A stretch of 64,000 nucleotides of DNA, from contig NZ_JRHN01000024.1 in the NCBI RefSeq assembly GCF_001299635.1, positions 1 to 64,000 on the forward strand, read 5' to 3'. The notes under the pieces are model-generated. The model had not been told where the DNA came from, did no database searches, and saw only the letters and a program-made list of their open reading frames with translations. The number at the start of each line of letters is the position of its first letter. Positions within the stretch are counted from its first letter, which is position 1. The stretch is from Clostridioides difficile. GTDB lineage: Bacteria > Bacillota > Clostridia > Peptostreptococcales > Peptostreptococcaceae. The position numbers and the translations under genes are program-made. Below, one piece after another: positions 10,101 to 17,066 of this stretch.

Positions 10101-10364
10101 AGAAATAATAATTTAAGAGAAGCTTTAGACTTTATGGAAATATATTTAGATAAAGTTCCAATAGATATAAATGGTCATCTTAAAATGGTAGAATATTTTG
10201 CTACATTTATGTCTAATGAAGATGGTTCAAATTTTTTTACAGATGAAAAAATAAATAATTATTATGAAAAGACAAAATATAGTTATGAAATTGTAAAGAA
10301 AAATATAGAAAATGTATCAAAAAAAAGTAATCTAGTAAAAGTTTTTGAAGAAAATTTTTTATAG
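7164..10364 (+). CDS. UvrD-like SF1 helicase with RelE-like N-terminus and C-terminal TPR repeats
   Basis: 1066 residues, start after AAGGAG. Residues ~45-90 (FWIRRIINTDIYKIRINNG, then RVLFTF, then LKYCNHDKQI) look like the beta-sheet core of a RelE/ParE-type fold. The helicase follows: Walker A SGCAGSGKT at ~183-191, motif II FVDEIQD at ~354, motif III FSGDVNQI, motif IV NYRNTSGVVNFI, GLEYRNIFCINF and motif VI YVAITRG at ~553. Residues ~600-1040 hold TPR-like helical repeats (KAYYAYKKA, EAIKYYNKII, EAYKYLKKSI, EAYKYFEKAI). It stands alone. The architecture differs from housekeeping UvrD/PcrA and suggests a defence or RNA/DNA-surveillance role; that is inference. Confidence 0.75.
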   Translation: MRILKEFLDDIKSYNKKLILKKLSTFQYQIENSNCINVISKGFWIRRIINTDIYKIRINNGDRVLFTFDKNNNNELVFLKYCNHDKQILDGKSINKNIKLHVDKSLEINLNEYEEEEIGNLKEEIDYYTKIYMSAGLESLSSIVLEDEYIAISLEENSDEYLYYLNQNQFECLKVIGKPIIISGCAGSGKTMIGIHKLLSNNDINTKSAYITYSYLLKNQSENKFNKFNKRNTSVIDFICINEFFSEKLDIDFRSVIKYNDFERWFIKNFSSVEDLKIDPSILYNEINKKNSYKDSYKYDGFDKYEIKLIQKVYSRYEDWINVNNYIDEIRLTEKFMIEVNSNKIILPKYDFIFVDEIQDLRDLHLKFIYSVLSIKENIIFSGDVNQIVNNSNFEFNIIKKQLYENNIIYEEKFINKNYRNTSGVVNFINKLINLRINKIGKSKKEYDQYEEYIREGKPPYIIPYKENNIRCMSENLNERNYCAIVVPSYAEKHKLIIEGANKDRIFTINDIKGLEYRNIFCINFISAYKDYWKMINKKNDKPYLRHFFNILYVAITRGINVVAFIEEDVNLAKKILGQDFLYNMKEIDLNLLEMSSITDAEGWLNEAKKLEDSLDYGKAYYAYKKANSREGMNRCKIFMRKIKDDHINQIFGNVNETAIRIEKNSGVLTYNDIYFSIQKIFNKHYVYSKGNVDLVFQDKNRGTIVSKLKDLDEANIIKQVSIRYIDCIKELKNAKKNKVTIYMTFYYLNSPKRILLSNGDVVNLIRVDTFNSNKGKSKILLKYEYLESLNASSMLKELGIYESETESDYTDFGDAFFSTEYLMSEAGKHMDKGNYCEAIKYYNKIISEDRIEDYINKFNTADKLNDASIKIEKSEGAKINNINDFDAYIKFNLYANLGMCYKENKLYDEAYKYLKKSINYMSEQYQNNEYVLFYTNVFLNIGDIFIIKEDNNEAYKYFEKAIRFGDPRGIKGIALVNFRNNNLREALDFMEIYLDKVPIDINGHLKMVEYFATFMSNEDGSNFFTDEKINNYYEKTKYSYEIVKKNIENVSKKSNLVKVFEENFL

Positions 10365-10452
10365 ATTTGCTTTGTACATTAAGAAGAAAAGTATAATTTT
10401 TTAAATCACACTTTTCTATAATGAAGTTTTTAATAAATATATAAATGAATTA

Positions 10453-10489
10453 AAATAAATCCCTCTTATAAGATAAAAGGGATTTGTTT
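10453..10489. terminator. Bidirectional terminator between convergent genes
   Basis: AAATCCCTCTTAT...ATAAAAGGGATTT hairpin between the convergent genes ending at 10364 and 10499. The sequence is related to the terminator at 6526-6562. Confidence 0.7.
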
Positions 10490-10498
10490 TAATTAAAA

Positions 10499-11221
10499 TT
10501 AATTTTTTGAGAGATTATATTCTTCATATTCTTGAAATGCTTTGGCAGTATCATTATTTGGTAAAGGCAGATCTCTTTGGACCTTTGATACTATATCTTT
10601 GAATTCTTCAAACTCATAAAACTTTCCAAGAAAATCTAGATTCGAATTTTTACCTTTTATTATATTGTTATCAATATAATTTCTTTGAGATTGCAAATAA
10701 CTTATATAACTCTCATAATCTTTGATTAGCTGATTAACTAGTTCTTTATTATCACTTACAACAAGTTTTCTTATATCATTTAAAGCATCTAAATTGGACT
10801 TACAAGATGCAATACAAGTGTCAAGTAAAATTCTATAACTATCAATTGATTCCTTTGTACTCTGTATATCTTTAAAATTTTTATATGTTATATAAAAGTT
10901 AGAAGATAAAGATAAACTATATATGTATATATGGTTTTGAGTTTTATCGTTAATTATTTTAGGAATTTCAATCCTTGGGAACCTAGTGTAAAAAATTTCA
11001 TCTAATTCATTTTCATTTTGGGGTTCATCTAGTTCTTTGTTTTCTTTGCCATAATTTTCATTTCTCTTTGTTGAGTTTTTTATATTCTCAGATATATTAT
11101 ACTCAGCTTTTTTAGGGTTATTGAAAATCATAAAATAAAAAACTAATAATATAAGTACAACAAAGGATGATAAAAATATAATTAATACTAGTTTCTTGTC
11201 TTTTATTTTTCTTAAATTCAT
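10499..11221 (-). CDS. Membrane-anchored extracytoplasmic protein, unknown
   Basis: 240 residues. Residues 1-10 are basic (MNLRKIKDKK). A single membrane segment spans ~11-33 (LVLIIFLSSFVVLILLVFYF), followed by an Asn/Glu/Lys-rich linker and a mainly helical domain (residues ~80-235) with likely coiled coils. No lipobox cysteine and no enzymatic motif was seen. Start from GGAGG before the ATG. It faces the helicase at 7164 tail to tail and diverges from the helicase at 11387, separated by the perfect 32-bp inverted repeat. Confidence 0.55.
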   Translation of the reverse strand: MNLRKIKDKKLVLIIFLSSFVVLILLVFYFMIFNNPKKAEYNISENIKNSTKRNENYGKENKELDEPQNENELDEIFYTRFPRIEIPKIINDKTQNHIYIYSLSLSSNFYITYKNFKDIQSTKESIDSYRILLDTCIASCKSNLDALNDIRKLVVSDNKELVNQLIKDYESYISYLQSQRNYIDNNIIKGKNSNLDFLGKFYEFEEFKDIVSKVQRDLPLPNNDTAKAFQEYEEYNLSKN

Positions 11222-11259
11222 TTCTATTCCTCCAATTTATCTAAAATTTAATAATACTT

Positions 11260-11335
11260 AATATGGGGCAATTTAGCATTTTATTTGAAAATATTTAATT
11301 ATTTTTTCAAATAAAATGCTAAATTGCCCCATATT
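11260..11335. repeat. Perfect 32-bp inverted repeat between divergent genes
   Basis: Left arm 11260-11291 and right arm 11304-11335 are exact reverse complements around a 12-base loop (cores GGGGCAATTTAGCATTTTAT and its complement). Genes diverge from it on both sides (starts at 11221 and 11387), so it is not a terminator for either. It could be a cruciform or operator, a structured leader, or a scar of a small mobile element. Confidence 0.85.
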
Positions 11336-11386
11336 TATTGAAAATAAAAATAGCTGTATATCAGTAAAATTAAATGGAGGTTTTAT

Positions 11387-12127
11387 ATGAACTTATTAGG
11401 TGTTAATGAGGAACAACTTAAAGCTATAAAAACAAATAGCACTCATGTACTTGTAATAGCAGGGGCAGGGGCTGGTAAAACAAAAACTATCAGTAAAAGA
11501 GTTTCTTATTTAATGAAAAAAAGGATTAGCTATAGAAATATATTTTGTATAACATTTACAAGGTATGCTTCTAATGAAATGAAAAAAAGAATTATAAATG
11601 AATCAGAAAATGGAGAAAAGGTATTTGTAAATACATTTCACATGTTTTCAATTTATATTCTAAAAAAATATGGTAATTTTAAAGGATATACTATGATTTC
11701 AGACATTGAAAAAAAGAATTTAATCCAAAATATAACTAAGAGATTTCAAATAAATAAAAGTGATATTTTGATTAATGCAATAAAAAATTATGATATTCAA
11801 AATAAAAATAGAAGTATATCTTTAGCATTAAAAGAATATTTATTTACCCTAAAAAGATATAAATTACTTGATATAGACTTAATACTTCCATTATGCTCTG
11901 AACTTCTAAATGATGAAAATATTGCATCAGAAGTTAGAGATGAAATGAAGTATATTCTTGTAGATGAATATCAAGATTCAAATGATATACAAATAGAAAT
12001 CATAGATAAAATATCACCAAATAATTTATATGTTGTTGGAGATGATTCACAAGCAATTTATGAATGGAATAATTCAAAGGTAGAATATATATTAAATTTT
12101 GAAAAAAATATGGTGCAGAGGTTATAA
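11387..12127 (+). CDS. UvrD/Rep-family helicase, N-terminal part (frame interrupted)
   Basis: 246 residues, start after TGGAGG. Motif Q/Walker A region LGVNEEQLKAI and IAGAGAGKTKTI (~residues 22-34), motif Ia FTRYASNEMKKRI, motif II VDEYQDSND (~193) and motif III VVGDDSQAIYEW are all present, as in an active UvrD/PcrA. The frame stops at 12125-12127, just where motif IV should begin. Motif IV and later motifs continue in the -1 frame downstream. The junction is an A7 run at 12102-12108 read as A AAA AAT, a classical -1 slippery heptamer; slipping there gives ...FEKKYGAEVIRLVKNYRNT. So this is either one helicase made by slippage or a recently frameshifted gene. Confidence 0.8.
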   Translation: MNLLGVNEEQLKAIKTNSTHVLVIAGAGAGKTKTISKRVSYLMKKRISYRNIFCITFTRYASNEMKKRIINESENGEKVFVNTFHMFSIYILKKYGNFKGYTMISDIEKKNLIQNITKRFQINKSDILINAIKNYDIQNKNRSISLALKEYLFTLKRYKLLDIDLILPLCSELLNDENIASEVRDEMKYILVDEYQDSNDIQIEIIDKISPNNLYVVGDDSQAIYEWNNSKVEYILNFEKNMVQRL

Positions 12128-12216
12128 GATTAGTAAAGAACTACAGAAATACAAATCAAATAATAAATTCAGCAAATAAAATAATATCACTTAATTTAAA
12201 TCAAATAAAAAAAGAA

Positions 12217-13071
12217 ATGGTAGGGTTTAAAAATGGCGAAGATATTGAGATTGTTACTACTGATAATCAAGAAATACAAAATATAAAGATAACTTCTCAA
12301 ATTTGTAAGCATGTTTATGGTATTGATGATAAAAACATAGCAATATTATGTAGAACTAATATGGAAATAAAAAAATTATCCAAGGTCTTTATTAATTATG
12401 GTATAGAATTTAATAGCTCGATTAAAGAAAATAGTAATAGTAGGCTTCTTAATATCTTAACTTTAGCATCAAATCCACAAAATGATTTGTTAGCTGAAAG
12501 TATATTGAAACCTTCAGAAGAACAAAAAATAAGAGCATTGAAGGAAAGTATAAGCATATTTGAAAGTATTAAATTTGATAATAAATCGGAAGAAATTTTA
12601 AACTTTGAAAAACTAAATAATTGTATAAAAACATCCACAGCAATAAGAGCATACGAATTAGCTAAGAAGTTATTCAAAATAGAAGATATTGTTTTAAAAA
12701 ATAAAATAAAAAAATGGATCTCAAATAGTACTGTTATTAAACAAAAAAATATTGGATTTATTGAATATCTTTGTTATGAAAATACAAAGGGAGGACAAGA
12801 GTGTTTAAAAGAAAACAATAATAATGTAAACTTATTAACTATTCATTCTTCAAAGGGATTAGAATTTGATGTAGTGATAATTCCAAACTTATATGAAGAA
12901 AATTTTCCTAGAAAAAATGAAAGTTTGGAATCAGCAAGAAGGCTTTTTTATGTAGCATTAACTAGAGCTAAAGAAAAAGTAATATTGTATATTCCTAAAA
13001 ACTCTGAAGAATATGGGAAAAAGATAAAAAATAGAGAACCAAGTATTTTAATAAAAGAAATAACTAACTAG
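12217..13071 (+). CDS. UvrD/Rep-family helicase, C-terminal part
   Basis: 284 residues from the first ATG in this frame. Homology starts earlier, at 12109 (YGAEVIRLVKNYRNTNQII, motif IV), directly after the A7 tract. Visible motifs: NIAILCRTN, motif V LLTIHSSKGLEFDVV and motif VI RLFYVALTRAKEKV. Together with 11387-12127 this makes one protein of ~560 residues, short for UvrD because the 1B/2B insertions are small. The ATG at 12217 has no good ribosome site, so independent translation is unlikely. The downstream small gene at 13086 follows after 14 bases. Confidence 0.75.
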   Translation: MVGFKNGEDIEIVTTDNQEIQNIKITSQICKHVYGIDDKNIAILCRTNMEIKKLSKVFINYGIEFNSSIKENSNSRLLNILTLASNPQNDLLAESILKPSEEQKIRALKESISIFESIKFDNKSEEILNFEKLNNCIKTSTAIRAYELAKKLFKIEDIVLKNKIKKWISNSTVIKQKNIGFIEYLCYENTKGGQECLKENNNNVNLLTIHSSKGLEFDVVIIPNLYEENFPRKNESLESARRLFYVALTRAKEKVILYIPKNSEEYGKKIKNREPSILIKEITN

Positions 13072-13085
13072 AGGAGTGAGATATT

Positions 13086-13307
13086 ATGAAGTTTAGTAAT
13101 ATAAGAATAGAGCTTTTTTCAATTTTGAACAATATAAATAAAAACAACATAAATAAAGTAATATTACCTTATATACAAAATAGTCCTATTTTTTATATAA
13201 CTGATGAAGACAAGAAAATAATAAATATTGTTTTAAAAGAATTTTTGGAAAGTAAAGATATTAGAAGCTATAGTATTAATGAGAATCATGTAGCTATAAG
13301 TCTTTAG
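13086..13307 (+). CDS. Small hypothetical protein
   Basis: 73 residues, preceded by GAGGAGTGAG and beginning 14 bases after the helicase stop, so co-transcribed with it. It is a helical, basic N-terminal half followed by an acidic/hydrophobic segment (ITDEDKKIINIVLKEFLESK). No family recognised. Its linkage suggests a partner of the split helicase. Confidence 0.5.
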   Translation: MKFSNIRIELFSILNNINKNNINKVILPYIQNSPIFYITDEDKKIINIVLKEFLESKDIRSYSINENHVAISL

Positions 13308-13385
13308 AAATAAATTAATGATATTTATTAAGAGCAACACTAAAGTATTACTTTAGTATTATTTTCAATAAACGTATTACTTAAT

Positions 13386-13434
13386 TAAAAACATCACTAA
13401 AACTAATTGGTTCATAGTGATGTTTTTATTTTTT
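13386..13434 (+). terminator. Terminator ending the split-helicase operon
   Basis: AAAACATCACT ... AGTGATGTTTT stem followed by TATTTTTT. It separates this operon from the clamp/primase operon that begins at 13554. Confidence 0.8.
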
Positions 13435-13553
13435 GGAATTTTTCAAAAAAATAAAAGTTTTGACCCATATTAAAGATAAGAAAAATTTAAGCTAATTTTT
13501 AGTAAATAAAAAATAAACTGTTTTAATCAGTTAAAAAAAGGGGGACATATGTT

Positions 13554-14414
13554 ATGTCAAGCAACATAAAACAAATATTTAAATCTGGTCGTGATACAAA
13601 GGTATTTGCTGTAGAAGATGATTTAAGTGTAAATGATTTTTATAATGAAATAGGTATTTTAAAAGCTATATTACATTCAAAGGTATCTAGAATAACAATG
13701 ATAATAAATGATTCAAAAAACAATAGTAATACAAAACTAAAGTTCTGTTTTAATGTTAATGAATGGAAAGAATTCAGCGATTTATTAAAAGATGGTCCAG
13801 AAGGTTTTGGGAAGAATTGTGTAAATACAAATACTAAACCTAAATATAAAAAGACGAAGATAAATAAATATACAAGCTTTGAAGATGGATATAAAGAAAT
13901 AAGAAATTTTAGTGTATCTTGTAACAAAGACAATCAGAAAGAAGGTAAATATTATTGGACAATTAGTATATCTATTGGAAAAGGAAAGTTAAAAGACCCT
14001 AAGAACAGTTACAAAGGCATAATTAAAGAAACTTATTCTGAATTAAAACAAAACTACTTTGTTTTACAGACTGAAGAAATTAATGAAATGATTGAAATGG
14101 TAAATAAATATATACCTTTATGGGAAAATAGTATGTTCCCAATTTTTCTTGAAAATAGAAAGGCATTTAGCAAAAGGTTAATTGAAAATAATTCTGATTA
14201 TGGAACTATTGGTAGATGGAATAATTCGCCTAATAAAGATTCAGGTGATTATATAAAAAATAATGTAAATGATACTAAAAATAGCGAGTTCTGTTCAGCA
14301 TGTAATGTACATGTTGATGAAAAAACAGAAAAAATAACAAATTCAAAATATGGTAGAACCTTGTGCTATAAATGTTCTAATGAATTAAATAAAACCAAAG
14401 GAGATAAAAAATGA
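13554..14414 (+). CDS. Zinc-ribbon protein of the replication operon
   Basis: 286 residues, with GGGGGA ahead of the ATG. The N-terminal ~200 residues are mixed alpha/beta without a recognised family. Residues ~240-275 hold FCSACNVHVDEK...RTLCYKCSNEL, two CxxC pairs typical of a zinc ribbon (a single-strand-binding or RNA-polymerase-style finger). The gene overlaps the clamp gene by 4 bases (ATGA), so the two are translationally coupled. An ssDNA-binding or clamp-associated role is plausible by context only. Confidence 0.6.
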   Translation: MSSNIKQIFKSGRDTKVFAVEDDLSVNDFYNEIGILKAILHSKVSRITMIINDSKNNSNTKLKFCFNVNEWKEFSDLLKDGPEGFGKNCVNTNTKPKYKKTKINKYTSFEDGYKEIRNFSVSCNKDNQKEGKYYWTISISIGKGKLKDPKNSYKGIIKETYSELKQNYFVLQTEEINEMIEMVNKYIPLWENSMFPIFLENRKAFSKRLIENNSDYGTIGRWNNSPNKDSGDYIKNNVNDTKNSEFCSACNVHVDEKTEKITNSKYGRTLCYKCSNELNKTKGDKK

Positions 14415-15463
14415 TAATAAAAAGAGAAGATATAAAGCAAATACTTGTACAAGCTAGTAAATTTGGAGAATATGTTCAACTACAAATTGAAGATTATAAA
14501 GCAATAGTAAAGAGTGTAGGGAAAAAAAATATATATTTTGAAGCAGAGATTAAAGAAATTGAAAATCCTATAGAAGGAGAATTTTATATTTTTGATAAAC
14601 AAGCCCTAGATATTTTGCAAAAATGCCCTAAAGATGTAACTATTGAAAAAACCAAGAAAAATAAAATTAATATAAAATCTGGAGAATTTAAAGTGAGTCT
14701 AGCTGAGACAAAGCAAAGTATCATAGACATTGACGAACCAGAAATCAATTATTGTTTAACTGTAAAAAACTTAAATAAAGTAAAAAATGTTAGATATGCA
14801 GCGGCATCTAAAGATACTAGGCCAGCACTAGAATGTGTTTATTTTGAAGTAAATCCAGATATAGGGAAAATAAGAATAATAGCTACAGACTCTTATAGAA
14901 TAGCTATTGATGAAATTAATTATGTATGTAATGAGAAAATAAAGAAAGGCTCATTTCTATTAGATAAAAAAGTTCTAGGTGATGTAATAAGTAAAGATGA
15001 TGATTGTGCAGTACTAGGTGTATGTGATAATAAAATTATATTTGCATTTGAAAATGGTATTGTTATAGGTATTGATACTTTAGCAGAAAACTATATTGAT
15101 ATTGAACGTATGTTGGCAAGTATGAAATTTAGTTTTCAATTTAAAATAAAGCGAGAAGCTTTTACTAAATCAATAAAAAAATGTAAAATAGGTGATAAAA
15201 ATTCAATTAAATTATCTATTGGAAAAAGTAGTTTAGGTATAGAAATGGATTCAAATGAAACTTCAATTTATATAACTGATGAGATTGAAATAGTAGGAGT
15301 TGATGAATGCTTAGAGGTTAATCTATCATTAAATTATCTTTCAGATGCTCTTGAAAATATGAACTCTGAATATATTACTGTAAAATACAGTGATAACAGT
15401 ACATTTCCGATATTAATAGAGGATGATAGCAATAAAGCTATTATACTTCCTGTTGCTAAATAA
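14411..15463 (+). CDS. dnaN: Plasmid-borne DNA polymerase III beta sliding clamp homologue
   Basis: 350 residues (chromosomal clamps are ~365-375). Clear clamp signatures: YAAASKDTRPALECVYFE (second-domain start), IRIIATDSYRIAI (the hallmark ATDxxRL-type strand), and the C-terminal block SEYITVKYSDN ... PILIEDDSNKAIILPVAK, the place of the usual LP[VM]R end. The N-terminal domain is more divergent. It lies in an operon with the zinc-ribbon protein and primase, indicating that the plasmid supplies some of its own replication machinery. Start ATG overlaps the previous stop; the ribosome site AAAGGAG lies in the previous gene. Confidence 0.85.
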   Translation: MIIKREDIKQILVQASKFGEYVQLQIEDYKAIVKSVGKKNIYFEAEIKEIENPIEGEFYIFDKQALDILQKCPKDVTIEKTKKNKINIKSGEFKVSLAETKQSIIDIDEPEINYCLTVKNLNKVKNVRYAAASKDTRPALECVYFEVNPDIGKIRIIATDSYRIAIDEINYVCNEKIKKGSFLLDKKVLGDVISKDDDCAVLGVCDNKIIFAFENGIVIGIDTLAENYIDIERMLASMKFSFQFKIKREAFTKSIKKCKIGDKNSIKLSIGKSSLGIEMDSNETSIYITDEIEIVGVDECLEVNLSLNYLSDALENMNSEYITVKYSDNSTFPILIEDDSNKAIILPVAK

Positions 15464-15469
15464 AATATT

Positions 15470-15495
15470 AAAAGGGATATTTATAATATCCCTTC
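15470..15495 (+). terminator. Weak hairpin between clamp and primase genes
   Basis: AAGGGATAT-TTATA-ATATCCCTT stem without a good T run, directly before the ribosome site of the primase. It could attenuate rather than end transcription. Confidence 0.4.
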
Positions 15496-15519
15496 TTCAG
15501 ATTGGAGGATTAATTTAAT

Positions 15520-16647
15520 ATGGATTATTTTGATAATGAAGAAAAATTAAATATTATTAATGTTGCATTAAAATGTGATATTGAATTAATTAAAACAATT
15601 GATAGCTCTAGAGTATTGGCACATTGTCCATTTTGTGATGATAGAAGTGGACATATGTACTTGACTATAGAAAATAAGGAATTTAGAAATTTTTATAAAT
15701 GTTATAAATGTGGGAGTTATGGCAGTTCAGTTTCTTTATATGCTAAATCAAAGGGTATAACTACTAAGGAAGCATATATAGAATTAATTAATGATATTTC
15801 AAGAGAGAGACTAAATGTCAGCAAAAAAATAATTGAAAAGGTACAAAAAAAAGGTAATTCTTGTGATATTAAAGATGTAAATTATCTAGATTCTATATAT
15901 AGAGTATTTTTAGATTCACTTATACTAGAGGATAAACATTTTAACAATCTAAAAAATAGAGGGTTAAATGATTTTATTATAAAAAAGAACTTGTATAGAA
16001 CAATAGATATTAAATATAAAGAAAGAATAAGAATTTGCAAAAACTTAATCAATTTAGGATTTGATTTAAAAGGTGTTCCAGGTTTTTATAATGATAAATT
16101 TGGCAAATGGAATTTTGTATCCAAAAAAGGATATTTAATTCCAATTAAAAATCTTGATGGAAGAATTATATCCCTACAAATAAGAATGGATGATGAAGAA
16201 CTTATATCAAATAAAAATCCAAAATCAAGATATAAATATTTCTCATCATATAAATATCAAGATGGAACAAAAGCTATTGCAGCAATCCATTATATAAAAG
16301 GAAGTAATAATGACAACTCAATAATCATTACAGAAGGACCACTTAAAGCTGATATAACTAATTTCTTTAGTAATAAGTCTATTATAGCAATTCCAGGTGT
16401 GTCCATAGGACATAGTGAAGTTGTAAGGATGATTAAAAGTTTGGGCTATCCCTTAGCTATAATTTGTTTTGACATGGATTTATATGACAATATTAATGTT
16501 AAAAAAAGCATGATTGAATTATGTAAAAAATTTAATGAAAATAATATATCTTTTGTATATAAGTCTTGGAGAGAAGAATATAAAAAAAATAAAAATCTAA
16601 AGGGCATAGATAATTTGCTATACCATGAGTATAAAAACAGAGTATAG
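15520..16647 (+). CDS. DnaG-type primase (CHC2 zinc finger and TOPRIM)
   Basis: 375 residues. The N-terminal zinc finger has HCPFC (~residue 34-38) and CYKCG (~58-62) with FRNFYKCYKCG spacing as in CHC2 primases. The TOPRIM region carries IIITEGPLKADI (glutamate ~271), IAIPGVSIGH and IICFDMDLYDN (DxD ~316). The helicase-interaction C-terminus of chromosomal DnaG (~600 residues) is missing, as usual for plasmid and phage primases. It would make RNA primers for plasmid replication or for the entering strand during conjugation. Ribosome site TGGAGG; last gene of the operon. Confidence 0.85.
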   Translation: MDYFDNEEKLNIINVALKCDIELIKTIDSSRVLAHCPFCDDRSGHMYLTIENKEFRNFYKCYKCGSYGSSVSLYAKSKGITTKEAYIELINDISRERLNVSKKIIEKVQKKGNSCDIKDVNYLDSIYRVFLDSLILEDKHFNNLKNRGLNDFIIKKNLYRTIDIKYKERIRICKNLINLGFDLKGVPGFYNDKFGKWNFVSKKGYLIPIKNLDGRIISLQIRMDDEELISNKNPKSRYKYFSSYKYQDGTKAIAAIHYIKGSNNDNSIIITEGPLKADITNFFSNKSIIAIPGVSIGHSEVVRMIKSLGYPLAIICFDMDLYDNINVKKSMIELCKKFNENNISFVYKSWREEYKKNKNLKGIDNLLYHEYKNRV

Positions 16648-16682
16648 GTTGAATGTTAATATTCAATCTATACTCTGTTTTT
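16631..16682 (+). terminator. Strong terminator hairpin overlapping the primase stop
   Basis: AAAACAGAGTATAG...CTATACTCTGTTTTT, with an inner TTGAAT/ATTCAA extension around a GTTA loop, giving >20 paired bases and ending in T5. The primase TAG lies inside the left arm. Confidence 0.8.
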
Positions 16683-16689
16683 ATATTTA

Positions 16690-17066
16690 CAAAAATATAA
16701 TTTGCATAAAAAGTATAATTTATATAATTAACATAAAAAACATAAAACATATAATTTACATAAAAAACATAAAACATATAATTTACATAATTCATATAAT
16801 TAACATAAAATTAATTTAATATATATTTTAATTAATTTTATGTTAATATATAGTTTACATATTGAAATTTGACTTACAGTCATGTACTTTAAACAGAAAA
16901 TCACATGAAAGATGAAAGAAATTAGAGAATTATATGTAATTATATAGTATTATGTAAATATATAATATTATGTGATTTATATATTTACATAATTTACATT
17001 GAATTCATAGATTTTCTATAATATAATTACTATATAAATAATATTTATTTAAAAGGAGACTTAAAG
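16690..17066. repeat. Centromere-like repeat region upstream of parM
   Basis: Non-coding. Two exact 27-bp tandem copies begin at 16731 and 16758 (ACATAAAAAACATAAAACAT + ATAATTT), flanked by partial copies at ~16704 and 16785. A 15-bp inverted repeat (AACATAAAATTAATT, 16802-16844) follows, then further TTTACAT / ATGTAAAT half-sites to ~17000. Repeats of this kind upstream of ParM operons are the parC site bound by ParR. The promoter sits at the right end. Confidence 0.65.
16999..17027 (+). promoter_or_regulatory. Promoter of the parMR operon
   Basis: -35 TTGAAT (16999-17004), 17-base spacer, -10 TATAAT (17022-17027), about 40 bases before the parM start. It adjoins the repeat cluster, so ParR binding could repress it. 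Confidence 0.65.

Noticed and set aside
16532-16819. Overlapping Tyr/Asn/Ile-rich ORFs on both strands after the primase
   Set aside because: They are translations of the tandem 27-bp centromere-like repeats and the primase terminator, with no ribosome sites.
16690-17066. The A/T-rich repeats as a second replication origin
   Set aside because: They sit immediately upstream of parM with a good promoter at the right edge, the standard parC position, and the iterons next to Rep are a better origin.
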